This document shows, one piece after another, positions 9,301 through 17,942 of a stretch of 64,000 nucleotides of DNA (the stretch's first letter is position 1; each line of letters begins with the position of its first letter). Under the pieces are notes generated by a model, which was not told the origin of the DNA, did no database searches, and was given only the letters and a program-made list of their open reading frames with translations. Location: contig NZ_LN879457.1 in NCBI RefSeq assembly GCF_001403615.1, positions 496,001 through 560,000 on the forward strand, written 5' to 3'. The stretch is from Desnuesiella massiliensis (lineage in GTDB: Bacteria; Bacillota; Clostridia; Clostridiales; Clostridiaceae). Both the position numbers and the translations under genes were made by a program.

Positions 9301-9474
9301 TATATGAATAAGAGGTCAAAGGTTAAACTAACAAGCTTTAAAGCTATGGAACAGGTTTTTGAATGTGACCTTTTAGAGAATAAGCTAAATGATATATCAA
9401 AGGATTCTTATGAATTCGAATTTGATATAAAGCCTTATGAAATAAAAACTTTTTTACTTAACTTTAAAAACTAA
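6322..9474 (+). CDS. GH38 alpha-mannosidase
   Basis: A 1050-residue cytosolic enzyme with no signal peptide, full length for the MAN2C1/MngB-like GH38 branch. Zinc-binding and catalytic elements are present: GHTHIDVAW (His240, His242, Asp244), WLPDVFGYSAALP with the expected nucleophile Asp354, and NQFHDIIPGT (His580). The N-terminal 230 residues are the usual beta-sandwich lead-in and the last 400 the beta-rich C-terminal domains. It hydrolyses terminal alpha-mannosides retaining configuration. It lies directly downstream of gntR and 25 nt before an M42 peptidase, then an oligopeptide-type importer, so its substrate is probably taken up intact as mannosylated peptide or oligosaccharide (inference). 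Confidence 0.93.
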   Translation: MMLFELERVERILMDIEKSIYPGSVKIKGFKVKDGKFDGGQEPELDDSKWENYNLGDFWGEEDKHRWFRTEVEIPKEFHGKFVVFNITTGLEGEWDATNPQFLMYINGELVQGLDINHRRVTISKEATAGRKYKIALLAYTGLIKEKTKLIGELKVLDSNIEEFYYNLKVPYSAARILQDEDDNKMNILKILKQAINLLDLRKIYSKEFYASIDEANNCLKENFYKDINYKSPLVTAVGHTHIDVAWLWTVSQTREKAVRSFSTVLKLMEEYPEYTFMSSQPQLYEFVKEDEPELYEKIKEKVKEGRWEVDGAMWLEPDCNIPSGESLVRQMLFGMRFFEKEFGVKCKTLWLPDVFGYSAALPQIMKKCGVDYFMTTKLGWNQFNRMPNDTFMWEGIDGSEIFTHFVTTCDYSKFDADKATFSGINSKTTYTGNINANQTMGTWKRYQNKDLNEETLMLYGFGDGGGGPTEEMLENAKRLKYGIPGLPRLELGKEIEFFNRAYLKMKDCKKLPKWVGELYFEYHRGTYTSMAKNKRFNRKSEVLYGDIETLASFNRFLGKEYPTEQLNNAWKTILLNQFHDIIPGTCIEPVYDQTDKEYTEILENGNELLKENLKNLSSQIGLEKRSIVIFNTLSFDRSDIVEVNIPKGLEIKALRDIEGNEIKVQYSENGESIIAFVEKIPSKGYKVYDIVEGKCSEESILNIANKAIENQFYNIKFDEDYNIASIYDKKNKREVLKEKGNVLQAFEDRPMNWENWDIDIYYKEKMYEINDLQKVEVIEEGPVRCALKLTRNFYDSSIEQIIYVYHHVPRIDFKTKLNWKEHNILLKAAFPVDINSSKATYEIQYGNVERETHDNTSWDLARFEVCGHKWADLSEAGYGVSLLNDCKYGYDIKNGVMRLTLLKCGTYPNPNADIGEHEFIYSLYPHENTWREANTQQQAYNLNVPMHSIIEEAHKGVLPKSLSMFTLDKHHCMVEVVKKEEDGEGVILRIYEYMNKRSKVKLTSFKAMEQVFECDLLENKLNDISKDSYEFEFDIKPYEIKTFLLNFKN

Positions 9475-9499
9475 TAAAAAATTAATTGGAGGGTGAGGC

Positions 9500-10498
9500 A
9501 TGCTATTAAAAGAATTAACTCAGTGCTTTGGTGTAAGCGGTTATGAAGAAAAAATAGGGCAGCTAATAGTTGGCAAGATAAAGGATATGGTTGATGAAAT
9601 TACCATAGATGCTATGGGTACTATTATTGCATTTAAAAAAGGTAATGGAGAGAACAAAAAGAAAATAATGGTAGCTAGCCATATGGACGAAATAGGATTT
9701 TCAGTTTTAAATATCACTGACAAGGGTTATGTAAAGGTAAGAAATGTAGGCGGCATTTCTGCTCATGTGTCTTATATGAATAGAGTAGAATTTAGAAATG
9801 GAGTAACTGGAATAATAAGCTCCATAGAAAAAAGCGAGAATATAAAAAATAATGAGATAAATAAACTTTATGTGGATATAGGAGCTAAGTCTAAAGAAGA
9901 TGCCTTAAAGTATGTGAATATAGGAGAACCAGCTTGTTATGTGGGGGAATACCATGAGCTTAAAAACTCTTGCGTAACAGCAAAAGCTATAGATAACAGA
10001 ATTGGATGCTATGTGTTAATTGAAGCCTTAAAAAAGCTTAAGGACAGTTATAATGATGTGTATTTTGTATTCACTGTTCAAGAAGAGGTGGGATTAAGAG
10101 GGGCTACAGCCTCTGCAAGAAGAATAAAACCAGATATAGGCATTGCAGTAGATATAACAGGTTCCTTTGATGTACCTTTTGAAACTGATGGAAATGCAGT
10201 TATAGGTAATGGAGCTGCTATTAAGGTTATGGATACTGCGGTAATCTGTGATGATTACTTAGTTAAGGAAATGATAAAATGTTCAGAAGAAAACCATATA
10301 AAATACCAATTAGATGTGCTTTTAGGTGGAGGCACTGATGCAGGGGCTATAAATATTTCAAATTATGGAGTAAAATGCTGCGGTATATCCATACCTACTA
10401 GATATGGACATGGGCCTAATGCGGTAATCAGTATGGAAGATACTGAAGCCTGTGTGGAACTTTTAAAAGAATATGTAAACCTTGAATTTAAGTTTTAA
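9500..10498 (+). CDS. M42-family metallopeptidase (aminopeptidase/FrvX-like)
   Basis: A 332-residue M42 protein of normal length. The binuclear metal set is intact: His61 (SHMDEIGF), Asp165 (AIDNRIGC), the catalytic Glu pair 195-196 (QEEVGLRG), Asp218 (AVDITGSF) and His304 (RYGHGPNA). Such enzymes are cytosolic, form large self-compartmentalised particles and remove N-terminal residues from peptides; some members were once annotated as glucanases. It is 25 nt behind the mannosidase and 38 nt before a peptide-type binding protein, so trimming the peptide part of imported glycopeptides is a reasonable role. Confidence 0.9.
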   Translation: MLLKELTQCFGVSGYEEKIGQLIVGKIKDMVDEITIDAMGTIIAFKKGNGENKKKIMVASHMDEIGFSVLNITDKGYVKVRNVGGISAHVSYMNRVEFRNGVTGIISSIEKSENIKNNEINKLYVDIGAKSKEDALKYVNIGEPACYVGEYHELKNSCVTAKAIDNRIGCYVLIEALKKLKDSYNDVYFVFTVQEEVGLRGATASARRIKPDIGIAVDITGSFDVPFETDGNAVIGNGAAIKVMDTAVICDDYLVKEMIKCSEENHIKYQLDVLLGGGTDAGAINISNYGVKCCGISIPTRYGHGPNAVISMEDTEACVELLKEYVNLEFKF

Positions 10499-10536
10499 AT
10501 AAATCTAATAACCTACTTATTAAGGAGGATTTTATT

Positions 10537-12186
10537 ATGAATAATAAAAAAATTATAGGAGCATTAATGACCGTCTTTATGATGGTGCCATTATTTGCTG
10601 GATGTTCAGGTAAAAATACTACTAGTGTTGGTGCTAGTAAGTCACCACAAGAGATTAATGTAGCCTTTGGTGATGATATGGAGTCAATGGACCAATCAAA
10701 AATGGCAGATACTGTTCCAGGAACTATACTTAATCAGGTAAATGAATGCTTAACAAGAATTGAAAACAACAAGTTAGTAGCAGCTGGAGCAGAGAAGTGG
10801 GAAACATCAGCGGATGGGCTTAAATGGACATTCCACTTAAGAGATTTTAAGTATAATGATGGTAAAGCAGTAAAGGCACAAGACTATGTGTATGCATTAG
10901 AAAGATTATTTGACCCTAAGGTAGCATCACCTAATGCAGCATTATTTTATGTAATAAAAGGCTCAGAAGAGTTTAACTCAGGAAAAGGAAAATTTGAGGA
11001 TGTAGAAGTAAAAGCTGTAAACGATAAGACTTTAGAAATAACTTTAAAGGAATCTACACCTTACTTCTTACAGTTATTAACTATGAGCTGTATAGGTCCA
11101 TTAAGAAAAGATGTGGTAGAGGCCCAAGGAGATACTTATGGCACGGATAATAAAAAGCTAGTTTATTCAGGACCTTTTGTGGTAGATGAATGGGCAAAGG
11201 GATCAAAAATTATTCTTAAGAAAAACCCAGAATATTGGGGAGCTAAAGATGTTAAACTTGAAAAGGTAAATGTTCATATAGTTCCAGAGATGGCTACTCA
11301 AGAGCAGATGTTTGATAGTAAACAATTAGACATTATCGATTCGGTTAAAACAGAATATTCAGATAAGTTAAAGGATAAAGTTTCAAAGGGAGAAGTTATA
11401 AAAGCAGATGGTTATGAACCAGGTAATGGTTATGTAGCTTTTAACTCTAAAGATAAAAATAAGATATTTACTAACGCTAAGGTAAGAAAAGCCTTTTCAC
11501 TAGCCATAGATAGAGAACAATTAATTAACAATGTAACTAAGAGAGGCACACCAGCTTACGGTTTCGTACCTTATGCTATAAATGTGGGAGATATAGAATA
11601 TAGAAAAGAAGCAAAAGAAACATTAAAAGATGTAAAGGGTGACCCAAAGCAATTATTACAAGAAGGTTTAAAGGAATTAGGATTAAATCCAAATGACCAA
11701 ATCACAGTAAGTTATTTACAATCAAATACAAAGCAGACAACAAAGTCTACTGCAGAGTTCTTCCAAAATCAATGGGAAAGTAAGCTAGGAGTAAAGGTTA
11801 AATTAGATATAGCTGGAGATGGAGCTACCTTTAATAAGATGATAAGAAGCGGAGAATTCCAAATAGTTCAAAGTGGATGGGGCGCTGACTACAATGACCC
11901 TATGAACTTTTTAGAATTATTGATGACAGGAAACGGAAATAATATACCTTTATATTCTAATGAAAAATATGATGCACTTGTTAAGTCTTCTCAAAAGACA
12001 AATGATATGAAGAAGAGACTTGAAATATTTAAAGAAGCTGAAAATATAATAGTTAATGAAGAAGCATTAGTTGCACCACTTTCCTACGCTATTAAACAAG
12101 CCTATGTTCAAAAATATGTTAAGAATATGAGATTAGAAGTATTTAGTACTAAATATGATTTTAGAAGTGCAACAATAGAAAAATAA
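10537..12186 (+). CDS. ABC transporter substrate-binding lipoprotein, OppA-like
   Basis: A lipoprotein signal with lipobox FAGC is followed by a complete OppA-type family 5 domain (GAEKWETSADGLKWTFHLR near residues 88-106, KVRKAFSLAIDREQLI near 320). AAGGAGG precedes the ATG. At 549 residues it is longer than the orphan paralogue at 3227 and is closer to OppA than to DppA in pattern. It belongs to the importer encoded by the next four genes. A strong hairpin after its stop probably protects its transcript, a frequent way of making binding protein in excess over permeases. Confidence 0.92.
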   Translation: MNNKKIIGALMTVFMMVPLFAGCSGKNTTSVGASKSPQEINVAFGDDMESMDQSKMADTVPGTILNQVNECLTRIENNKLVAAGAEKWETSADGLKWTFHLRDFKYNDGKAVKAQDYVYALERLFDPKVASPNAALFYVIKGSEEFNSGKGKFEDVEVKAVNDKTLEITLKESTPYFLQLLTMSCIGPLRKDVVEAQGDTYGTDNKKLVYSGPFVVDEWAKGSKIILKKNPEYWGAKDVKLEKVNVHIVPEMATQEQMFDSKQLDIIDSVKTEYSDKLKDKVSKGEVIKADGYEPGNGYVAFNSKDKNKIFTNAKVRKAFSLAIDREQLINNVTKRGTPAYGFVPYAINVGDIEYRKEAKETLKDVKGDPKQLLQEGLKELGLNPNDQITVSYLQSNTKQTTKSTAEFFQNQWESKLGVKVKLDIAGDGATFNKMIRSGEFQIVQSGWGADYNDPMNFLELLMTGNGNNIPLYSNEKYDALVKSSQKTNDMKKRLEIFKEAENIIVNEEALVAPLSYAIKQAYVQKYVKNMRLEVFSTKYDFRSATIEK

Positions 12187-12196
12187 CAAAGCCCAA

Positions 12197-12234
12197 TGTA
12201 TAAACTGTTATAGCTTTCTATAACAGTTTATACA
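12197..12234 (+). repeat. Perfect 17-bp intra-operon hairpin
   Basis: TGTATAAACTGTTATAG (12197-12213) is exactly complementary to 12218-12234, with a CTTT tetraloop. It lies between the binding-protein stop and the first permease, with TAAAATTATAAGG after it and no real T-run. It is most likely an mRNA-stabilising or partial-termination hairpin. Confidence 0.7.
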
Positions 12235-12264
12235 TTAAAATTATAAGGAGTAGGGGGAGGACAA

Positions 12265-13212
12265 GTGGCAAAATATATTATAAAGAAAATTATGTATTTA
12301 ATCCTTACTATGTGGATAATAATTACTGCTACCTTTTATTTAATGAATACGTTACCAGGAGATCCCATCCAAACTGGGGCTAAAATATTGCCACCCAAAA
12401 TAGAAGCTAATTTAAAAGCAAAATGGGGATTAGATAAACCCTTAAACGAGAGATACATAATATATATGAAAAACCTTTTGAAGGGAGATCTAGGAGAATC
12501 CATGAAAAATCCTGGTCAAAAAGCCAATGACATAATAAGAGAAAAGTTTCCCGTATCTGCTAGATTGGGTATACAAGCAATGATTTTAGGGTCCTGCATA
12601 GGTATTGTTTTAGGAATTATTTCTGCCCTTAAAAAGAATAGTATTACAGATAGGTCTATAGTATTTTTTTCAATATTAGGAGTTTCAATACCAAGCTTTG
12701 TATTCGCGGCATTACTACAAAAGTGGATTGGTGGAAATTTATTGCCTATAGTAGGGTGGCCTACAGAAAACATATGGCTTTCAGGCTGGGAGTATACAGT
12801 AATACCTACTCTGGCAGCAGCCTTAGGTTCCATAGCTACCTACTCAAGGTTTATGAAAAGTTCAGTATTAGATGTTTTGAGCAATGATTATATATTAACG
12901 GCAAAAGCTAAGGGGTTATCAAAGGGACAAATAATAAGAAGGCATGTCTTAAGAAATTCAATGATACCCATAGTAACTATCTTTGCACCACAGTTAGCAG
13001 GTGTTGTAACGGGTTCATTTGTAATAGAAAGGATATTTGCTATACCTGGACTAGGAAAATATTATGTTGAGAGTGTAACTGTTAGAGATTTTACAATGAT
13101 TATGGCTACTACAGTATTCTTTGCATTCTTATTTATAGTATCCATGGTTCTAATGGATATATTATATTGCGTTGTTGATCCAAGAGTAAGAATAGCTTCA
13201 AAGGAAAGGTAG
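12265..13212 (+). CDS. ABC transporter permease, OppB/DppB family
   Basis: GTG start with GGGGGAGG 4 nt upstream. The 315-residue protein has the typical N-terminal helix and LPGDP motif, about six membrane segments, and the EAA-like loop region (AKAKGLSKGQIIRRHVLRNS) that contacts the ATPase. It is the first permease of the importer. Confidence 0.92.
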   Translation: MAKYIIKKIMYLILTMWIIITATFYLMNTLPGDPIQTGAKILPPKIEANLKAKWGLDKPLNERYIIYMKNLLKGDLGESMKNPGQKANDIIREKFPVSARLGIQAMILGSCIGIVLGIISALKKNSITDRSIVFFSILGVSIPSFVFAALLQKWIGGNLLPIVGWPTENIWLSGWEYTVIPTLAAALGSIATYSRFMKSSVLDVLSNDYILTAKAKGLSKGQIIRRHVLRNSMIPIVTIFAPQLAGVVTGSFVIERIFAIPGLGKYYVESVTVRDFTMIMATTVFFAFLFIVSMVLMDILYCVVDPRVRIASKER

Positions 13213-13221
13213 TGAGTATAA

Positions 13222-14145
13222 TTGGAGCGTATAGAATTAAAAGAAGAGTTATTTGCATTAGATTATGAAAATCACTCAAATGCAGATGAAATAGTAAGGC
13301 CAAGCATGAGTTTTTGGCAGGATGCTTGGAGAAGATTAAAGAAAAATAAAATGGCTATGGTATCACTAGTTATTTTATGCCTTATAATGTTAGCATGTCT
13401 TATTATACCCATAGTTACAGGCAATGCCTTCCAAGCTCAAAATACTACTTTAGCACATCAAAAGCCAAATATGCAGAGTTGGTTTGGTCGTGATGAACTG
13501 GGCAGAGATAATTTTCTTAGAATATGGGCTGGAGGCAGAGTATCTATTTTAATAGGATTAGTGGGAACTGCTATATCTCTAACCTTTGGAGTATTATATG
13601 GAGGTATAAGTGGATATTTTGGTGGAATAGTTGATGATATAATGATGAGAATAGTAGAAATTATAGTTGGAATTCCTTATATGATAGTGGTGATTTTAAT
13701 GTCTGTAGTATTAGGAAAAGGTTTAGTTCCACTTATGATTGCACTATGCTTAACAAGTTGGACAGGACTTGCCAGATTAGTAAGAGGTCAAATACTTCAG
13801 CTAAAAGAATCAGAATATATAATTGCAGCTAAGACCTTAGGCACAAGCCATTGGCGTATAATAACCAAACATCTTATACCAAACACCTTAAGTGTAATAA
13901 TAGTTAATACAACCTTCCAAATTCCAGGCTTTATATTTGCAGAGGCATTTTTAAGCTTTATTGGATTAGGAATTCAACCGCCGGATACTAGCTGGGGAGC
14001 CATGGCAGCTGTAGGACAAGTTAACATGAGCTATTACCCTCATGAGCTTTTATTTCCTGCTTTAGCTATTAGTGTAACTATGCTTGCCTTTAATTTACTT
14101 GGTGATGGACTAAGGGATGCCTTTGATCCTAAGCTCCGTCAATAG
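13222..14145 (+). CDS. ABC transporter permease, OppC/DppC family
   Basis: A 307-residue permease with the FGRDELGRDNFLR motif of OppC/DppC, about six membrane segments and the EAA loop (AAKTLGTSHWRIITKHLIPN). It starts at a TTG, 9 nt after the previous stop, behind a weak AGGTAG; no better in-frame start is near, so the start is less sure than the gene. It pairs with the OppB-like permease. Confidence 0.9.
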   Translation: MERIELKEELFALDYENHSNADEIVRPSMSFWQDAWRRLKKNKMAMVSLVILCLIMLACLIIPIVTGNAFQAQNTTLAHQKPNMQSWFGRDELGRDNFLRIWAGGRVSILIGLVGTAISLTFGVLYGGISGYFGGIVDDIMMRIVEIIVGIPYMIVVILMSVVLGKGLVPLMIALCLTSWTGLARLVRGQILQLKESEYIIAAKTLGTSHWRIITKHLIPNTLSVIIVNTTFQIPGFIFAEAFLSFIGLGIQPPDTSWGAMAAVGQVNMSYYPHELLFPALAISVTMLAFNLLGDGLRDAFDPKLRQ

Positions 14146-14158
14146 AGGAGGAAAACTT

Positions 14159-15172
14159 ATGGAAAAGTTACTTGAAGTTAAAAATCTTAATATATCTTTT
14201 CACACCTATGCAGGAGAGGTTAAGGCCGTAAGAGGTGTTAGCTTTGAGGTAGGAAAAGGAGAATGCTTGGCTATAGTTGGAGAGTCAGGCTGTGGAAAAA
14301 CTGTAACCTCAAAAAGCTTACTAGGGCTTATAAGTTCGCCTCCAGGAGAAATAAAAAAAGGTAGCGAAATAAACTTTAATGGTACCAATGTACTAGATTT
14401 TTCTGAGAAACAATGGAGAGCATATAGAGGAAGAAAAGTAAGTATGATATTTCAAGATCCCATGACTTCATTGAATCCAACTATGAAAGTTGGAAGGCAA
14501 ATAGCAGAGAATATAATATTACATAAAAAAATAAGCAAAAAAGAGGCCATGGAGGAAGTTATTAATTTACTTAAATCCGTTAACATACCTAATGCAGATA
14601 TAAGAGCTAATGAGTATCCTCATCAATTCTCAGGAGGTATGAGGCAGAGAGCTATGATTGCCATGGCATTAGCCTGTAATCCTGAATTGCTCATTGCAGA
14701 TGAACCTACAACAGCTTTAGATGTTACCATTCAAGCGCAAATATTAGACTTAATGAAGAATATCAAGGGAAAGTTAGGAACCTCTATAGTATTAATAACC
14801 CATGATTTAGGTGTAGTAGCCGGCATTGCAGAGAGAATAGCAGTAATGTATGCAGGTAAAATTATAGAAATAGGTATGAGAAATGAAATATTTTACAATC
14901 CTAACCATCCATATACTTCATCATTATTAAGATCTGTACCTAGATTGGATTCAACTAAAGATCAAGAGCTTCAATCTATAAAGGGCACTCCTCCTGATTT
15001 ATTAAATCCGCCTAAAGGCTGCGCCTTTGCAGCAAGATGTAATCATAGGATGAAAATATGTAGCTTAGAAGCACCAGAAACCTACAAATTAAGTGATACA
15101 CATGAAACCTCCTGTTGGTTATTACATCCTATGTGTAAGAAGAAAAATCTTCAAGAATTAGGAGGTAGATAG
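14159..15172 (+). CDS. ABC transporter ATP-binding protein, OppD/DppD family
   Basis: Start at ATG 14159 behind GAGGAGG; the frame continues upstream into the permease gene but without reason. Walker A GESGCGKT, signature FSGGMRQR, Walker B LLIADEPTTALD and the switch His (ITHDLG) are intact. The C-terminal oligopeptide-transporter extension has a Cys cluster (CAFAARCNHRMKIC) that binds an iron-sulfur cluster in related proteins. 337 residues, standard size. Confidence 0.93.
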   Translation: MEKLLEVKNLNISFHTYAGEVKAVRGVSFEVGKGECLAIVGESGCGKTVTSKSLLGLISSPPGEIKKGSEINFNGTNVLDFSEKQWRAYRGRKVSMIFQDPMTSLNPTMKVGRQIAENIILHKKISKKEAMEEVINLLKSVNIPNADIRANEYPHQFSGGMRQRAMIAMALACNPELLIADEPTTALDVTIQAQILDLMKNIKGKLGTSIVLITHDLGVVAGIAERIAVMYAGKIIEIGMRNEIFYNPNHPYTSSLLRSVPRLDSTKDQELQSIKGTPPDLLNPPKGCAFAARCNHRMKICSLEAPETYKLSDTHETSCWLLHPMCKKKNLQELGGR

Positions 15173-15174
15173 CC

Positions 15175-16131
15175 ATGTCAGCAGAAAAATTGATAGAAGT
15201 AAAAAATTTGAAAAAATATTTTAAAATTAATAGTAAATCTATTCTAAAGGCTGTAGATGATGTTTCTTTTGATATCTTCAAAGGAGAAACCCTAGGATTA
15301 GTTGGAGAATCAGGTTGTGGTAAAACCACTTGTGGAAGAACTATGCTAGGTGTGTATAATAAGACTGGAGGACAAGTATTTTTTCAAGGAAAAGATGTCC
15401 ATAACCTTAATAAAGGAGAAAAGAAAAACTTTAATAAAAATGCTCAAATAATATTTCAAGATCCCTATGCATCTTTAAATCCAAGATTAACGGTTTTAGA
15501 TATTATTGCTGAGGGTATTGATGCCCAAAATCTATATAAGGGAAAGGAAAGAGAAGAAAAGGTTTATGAGTTATTAAGACTAGTAGGTTTAAATAAGGAG
15601 CATGCGAACAGATTTCCTCATGAATTTTCAGGAGGACAAAGACAGAGAATAGGTATAGCTAGAGCATTAGCTATAGAACCAAAATTTATAATGTGCGATG
15701 AACCTATTGCAGCTTTAGATGTATCAATTCAAGCTCAAATTGTAAATCTTTTAATAAAGCTACAAAGAGATTATGATTTAACTTATCTTTTTATAGCCCA
15801 TGATTTATCAATGGTAAAGCATATCTCAGATAGAATAGGAGTAATGTATTTAGGAACCATGGTGGAGTTAGCTGAAAGTAATGAATTATATAAAAAGCAA
15901 TATCATCCATATACTCAAGCCTTACTTTCTGCAATACCAATACCAGACCCCAAAATAGAGTTAGCTAGACAAAGGATAACCCTAGAGGGAGATGTTCCAA
16001 GCCCTATTAATCCAAAGCCAGGATGTAGGTTTCAAGGAAGATGTAGATATTATAAAAAAGTATGTGGAGAAGAAAATCCAATACTTAAGGAAGTTAGTTC
16101 AGGTCACTACGTGGCATGTCACTTATATTAA
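15175..16131 (+). CDS. ABC transporter ATP-binding protein, OppF/DppF family
   Basis: Starts 2 nt after the OppD-like stop, with AGGAGG inside the end of that gene, suggesting coupled translation. Walker A GESGCGKT, signature FSGGQRQR, Walker B FIMCDEPIAALD and a C-terminal Cys-rich segment (CRFQGRCRYYKKVC) are present. It completes a heterodimeric ATPase. The operon ends here at a bidirectional terminator. Confidence 0.93.
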   Translation: MSAEKLIEVKNLKKYFKINSKSILKAVDDVSFDIFKGETLGLVGESGCGKTTCGRTMLGVYNKTGGQVFFQGKDVHNLNKGEKKNFNKNAQIIFQDPYASLNPRLTVLDIIAEGIDAQNLYKGKEREEKVYELLRLVGLNKEHANRFPHEFSGGQRQRIGIARALAIEPKFIMCDEPIAALDVSIQAQIVNLLIKLQRDYDLTYLFIAHDLSMVKHISDRIGVMYLGTMVELAESNELYKKQYHPYTQALLSAIPIPDPKIELARQRITLEGDVPSPINPKPGCRFQGRCRYYKKVCGEENPILKEVSSGHYVACHLY

Positions 16132-16190
16132 TATGTAGATAAGTGAAATAGGGCGCCTTAAGTAAGGTTTATAATAATATTTTGTCTTAA

Positions 16191-16227
16191 AAAAATCCTC
16201 TAAGGAGTCCAGCCCTAGAGGATTTTT
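16191..16227. terminator. Bidirectional terminator between the ABC operon and an HdeD-like gene
   Basis: AAAAATCCTCTAAGG pairs (one mismatch) with CCCTAGAGGATTTTT; A-run on one side and T-run on the other serve both convergent genes. Confidence 0.8.
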
Positions 16228-16245
16228 TGCTATAAGCAGGATTTA

Positions 16246-16848
16246 TTAATCCTCTTTATTTTCTAATGATTTGTCGTTTTCTATAATCTCCACATCTTTT
16301 GCATCAATTATTATAGCCTTATCTACGTATTTCTTAATATATAAGGAATAAAAAAGCAATTCTATACCGCTGCATAAAAAGTATATTCCCATTAAACTGG
16401 TTAAGGATAAGAATTCCTTATAAGGCTTAAATACTATCATCAAAGCAGAAGCTAAAGCTAATAGACATAAAACTGGTGCTGCATACCAGTATTTGGCATT
16501 TCTCTCCTTAAAGGAATAAAAAAGAGCTATTAAAGAATTATATGTACACCAAAGACCTAGGATTAAGCCAAAGGACAATAAGGATAAATTTTTATTGAAA
16601 TAGAATACAGCAGCTACTATTATAAATATAACTCCCTCAAAGATACTTAAATAAAGTAGATAGTTCTTTTCAAAATTATTTTTATTAATGAAAGTTTTAA
16701 TTAACTTTATTATTCCTAAAGTCAATAATAAGAGCTGAAAGAACAAAGATAAAATTGAAATGGATTCTACAGGGTATACAAGACTGATGATACCAATAAA
16801 TATAAATAAAACTCCTTGAGCTATTAATGATAGCTTACTCTCCTTCAT
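16246..16848 (-). CDS. HdeD/DUF308-like membrane protein
   Basis: A 200-residue protein with about six hydrophobic segments arranged as helix pairs, preceded by a MKESKLSLIAQGVLFIFIG N terminus, as in HdeD/DUF308 proteins. The C-terminal 35 residues are charged and cytosolic. I placed the start at the second Met (16848) because GGAGG lies 8 nt before it; the Met at 16866 has no site. Function in Firmicutes is unknown; in enterobacteria HdeD is linked to acid resistance, which should not be assumed here. Confidence 0.65.
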   Translation of the reverse strand: MKESKLSLIAQGVLFIFIGIISLVYPVESISILSLFFQLLLLTLGIIKLIKTFINKNNFEKNYLLYLSIFEGVIFIIVAAVFYFNKNLSLLSFGLILGLWCTYNSLIALFYSFKERNAKYWYAAPVLCLLALASALMIVFKPYKEFLSLTSLMGIYFLCSGIELLFYSLYIKKYVDKAIIIDAKDVEIIENDKSLENKED

Positions 16849-17051
16849 AAATATTACCTCCCTCATGCTATTAGTATTTATAATTATTATAAGATAAAAA
16901 CCAATAAAAGAGAAATTTTTCTAGTGGAAAATATATTAAAGTTTTATAAAATAGTATAATTTGTTATAATGGTAAATAATGGTTAGTTTATAATTAACCA
17001 TATACTGTGTAATATAATTTATAAAATAAATAATTAGGAAGTGTATTTAAA

Positions 17052-17570
17052 GTGAGCAATATTATTGAAAAGTCTAGTATTATAGTTCTAAGAACTACTG
17101 AAGAAAAAGATTTAGAGTTTGTAGTTAATGCTGAAGGAAATCCTATCAATGCTCAGTATGTGACAGTGTGGTCAAGGGAACAACATAAGAATGCCTTGTT
17201 GGAAAAGGATATTCTACATTTAATTGTTGAAGACTCAGTTACAAATAAGCCTGTAGGCTATGTGATTATAGCAGGAGTTAAAAATCCTAGTAAAAATATT
17301 GAATTTAGAAGGATTGTCATATCAGATAAAGGAAAGGGTCTCGGAAGAGAAACTTTAAGATTAATAAAGAAAATTGCTTTCAATAGGCTAGGAGCACATA
17401 GGCTGTGGTTAGATGTTAGATGTAAGAATCTTAAAGCACAAAGTCTCTATAAATCAGAAGGCTTTGTTGAAGAGGGCACTTTAAGGGAGTGTGTCTTTTA
17501 TAATGGTGAATACGAATCACTTATTATAATGTCTATTTTAAAAGAGGAATATAAGGGATTTACCTGTTAA
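17052..17570 (+). CDS. GNAT-family N-acetyltransferase, RimJ/RimL-like
   Basis: GTG start behind AGGAAGTG. The 172-residue protein has the acetyl-CoA loop (SDKGKGLGRETL, a variant of Q/R-x-x-G-x-G/A), the conserved HRLWLDVRCKNLKAQSLYKSEGF block of RimJ/RimL-type enzymes, and the closing EGTLRECVFYNGEY. The substrate could be a protein N terminus, antibiotic or small amine. It stands alone, followed by a 74-residue gene 65 nt downstream. Confidence 0.85.
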   Translation: MSNIIEKSSIIVLRTTEEKDLEFVVNAEGNPINAQYVTVWSREQHKNALLEKDILHLIVEDSVTNKPVGYVIIAGVKNPSKNIEFRRIVISDKGKGLGRETLRLIKKIAFNRLGAHRLWLDVRCKNLKAQSLYKSEGFVEEGTLRECVFYNGEYESLIIMSILKEEYKGFTC

Positions 17571-17635
17571 CAAGGTATTAGAACTATTAAAATAAATTTA
17601 GATTATAAAAAAATTTTCATCGAGGTGATTTAAAA

Positions 17636-17860
17636 ATGCCAATAATAGATAAACGTAATAAGCTTCAAGAAGAGTTGTTTTCATATAAGGTGTCCAAAGA
17701 TAAAAGAGTATTTATATTTTGGCATGGGAAACAAGTGATGATACTTAAGGGCACAGAAAGTGAAAAGTTTTTAGCAAAGATTTTAAATGCTACCCCTTTT
17801 GAAGCTCAATTGATTATGGCTAAAGTAACAGGGAATTTTAAACATGGAAATGAAAAATAA
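17636..17860 (+). CDS. Small conserved-looking protein of unknown function
   Basis: A 74-residue protein behind a good GAGGTG site. It begins with a charged helix, then KRVFIFWHGKQVMILKGTESEKFLAKI and a final helix. The beta-hairpin-plus-helix pattern looks like a compact RNA- or DNA-binding fold, but I do not recognise a family. A terminator follows, so the gene unit is real. It could be cotranscribed with the GNAT gene. Confidence 0.6.
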   Translation: MPIIDKRNKLQEELFSYKVSKDKRVFIFWHGKQVMILKGTESEKFLAKILNATPFEAQLIMAKVTGNFKHGNEK

Positions 17861-17883
17861 CTATTTTTAAATGCTAAAAATAA

Positions 17884-17926
17884 GAGCTGTGTCATAAGGG
17901 GAAAAATCCATTATGCACAGCCCTTT
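17884..17926. terminator. Terminator after the 74-residue gene
   Basis: GAGCTGTG...CATAAGG pairs imperfectly with CCATTATGCACAGCCC, then CTTTTG. It can serve the convergent minus-strand remnant/mraY transcript as well. Confidence 0.55.
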
Positions 17927-17942
17927 TGTTTAGAAATATAAA

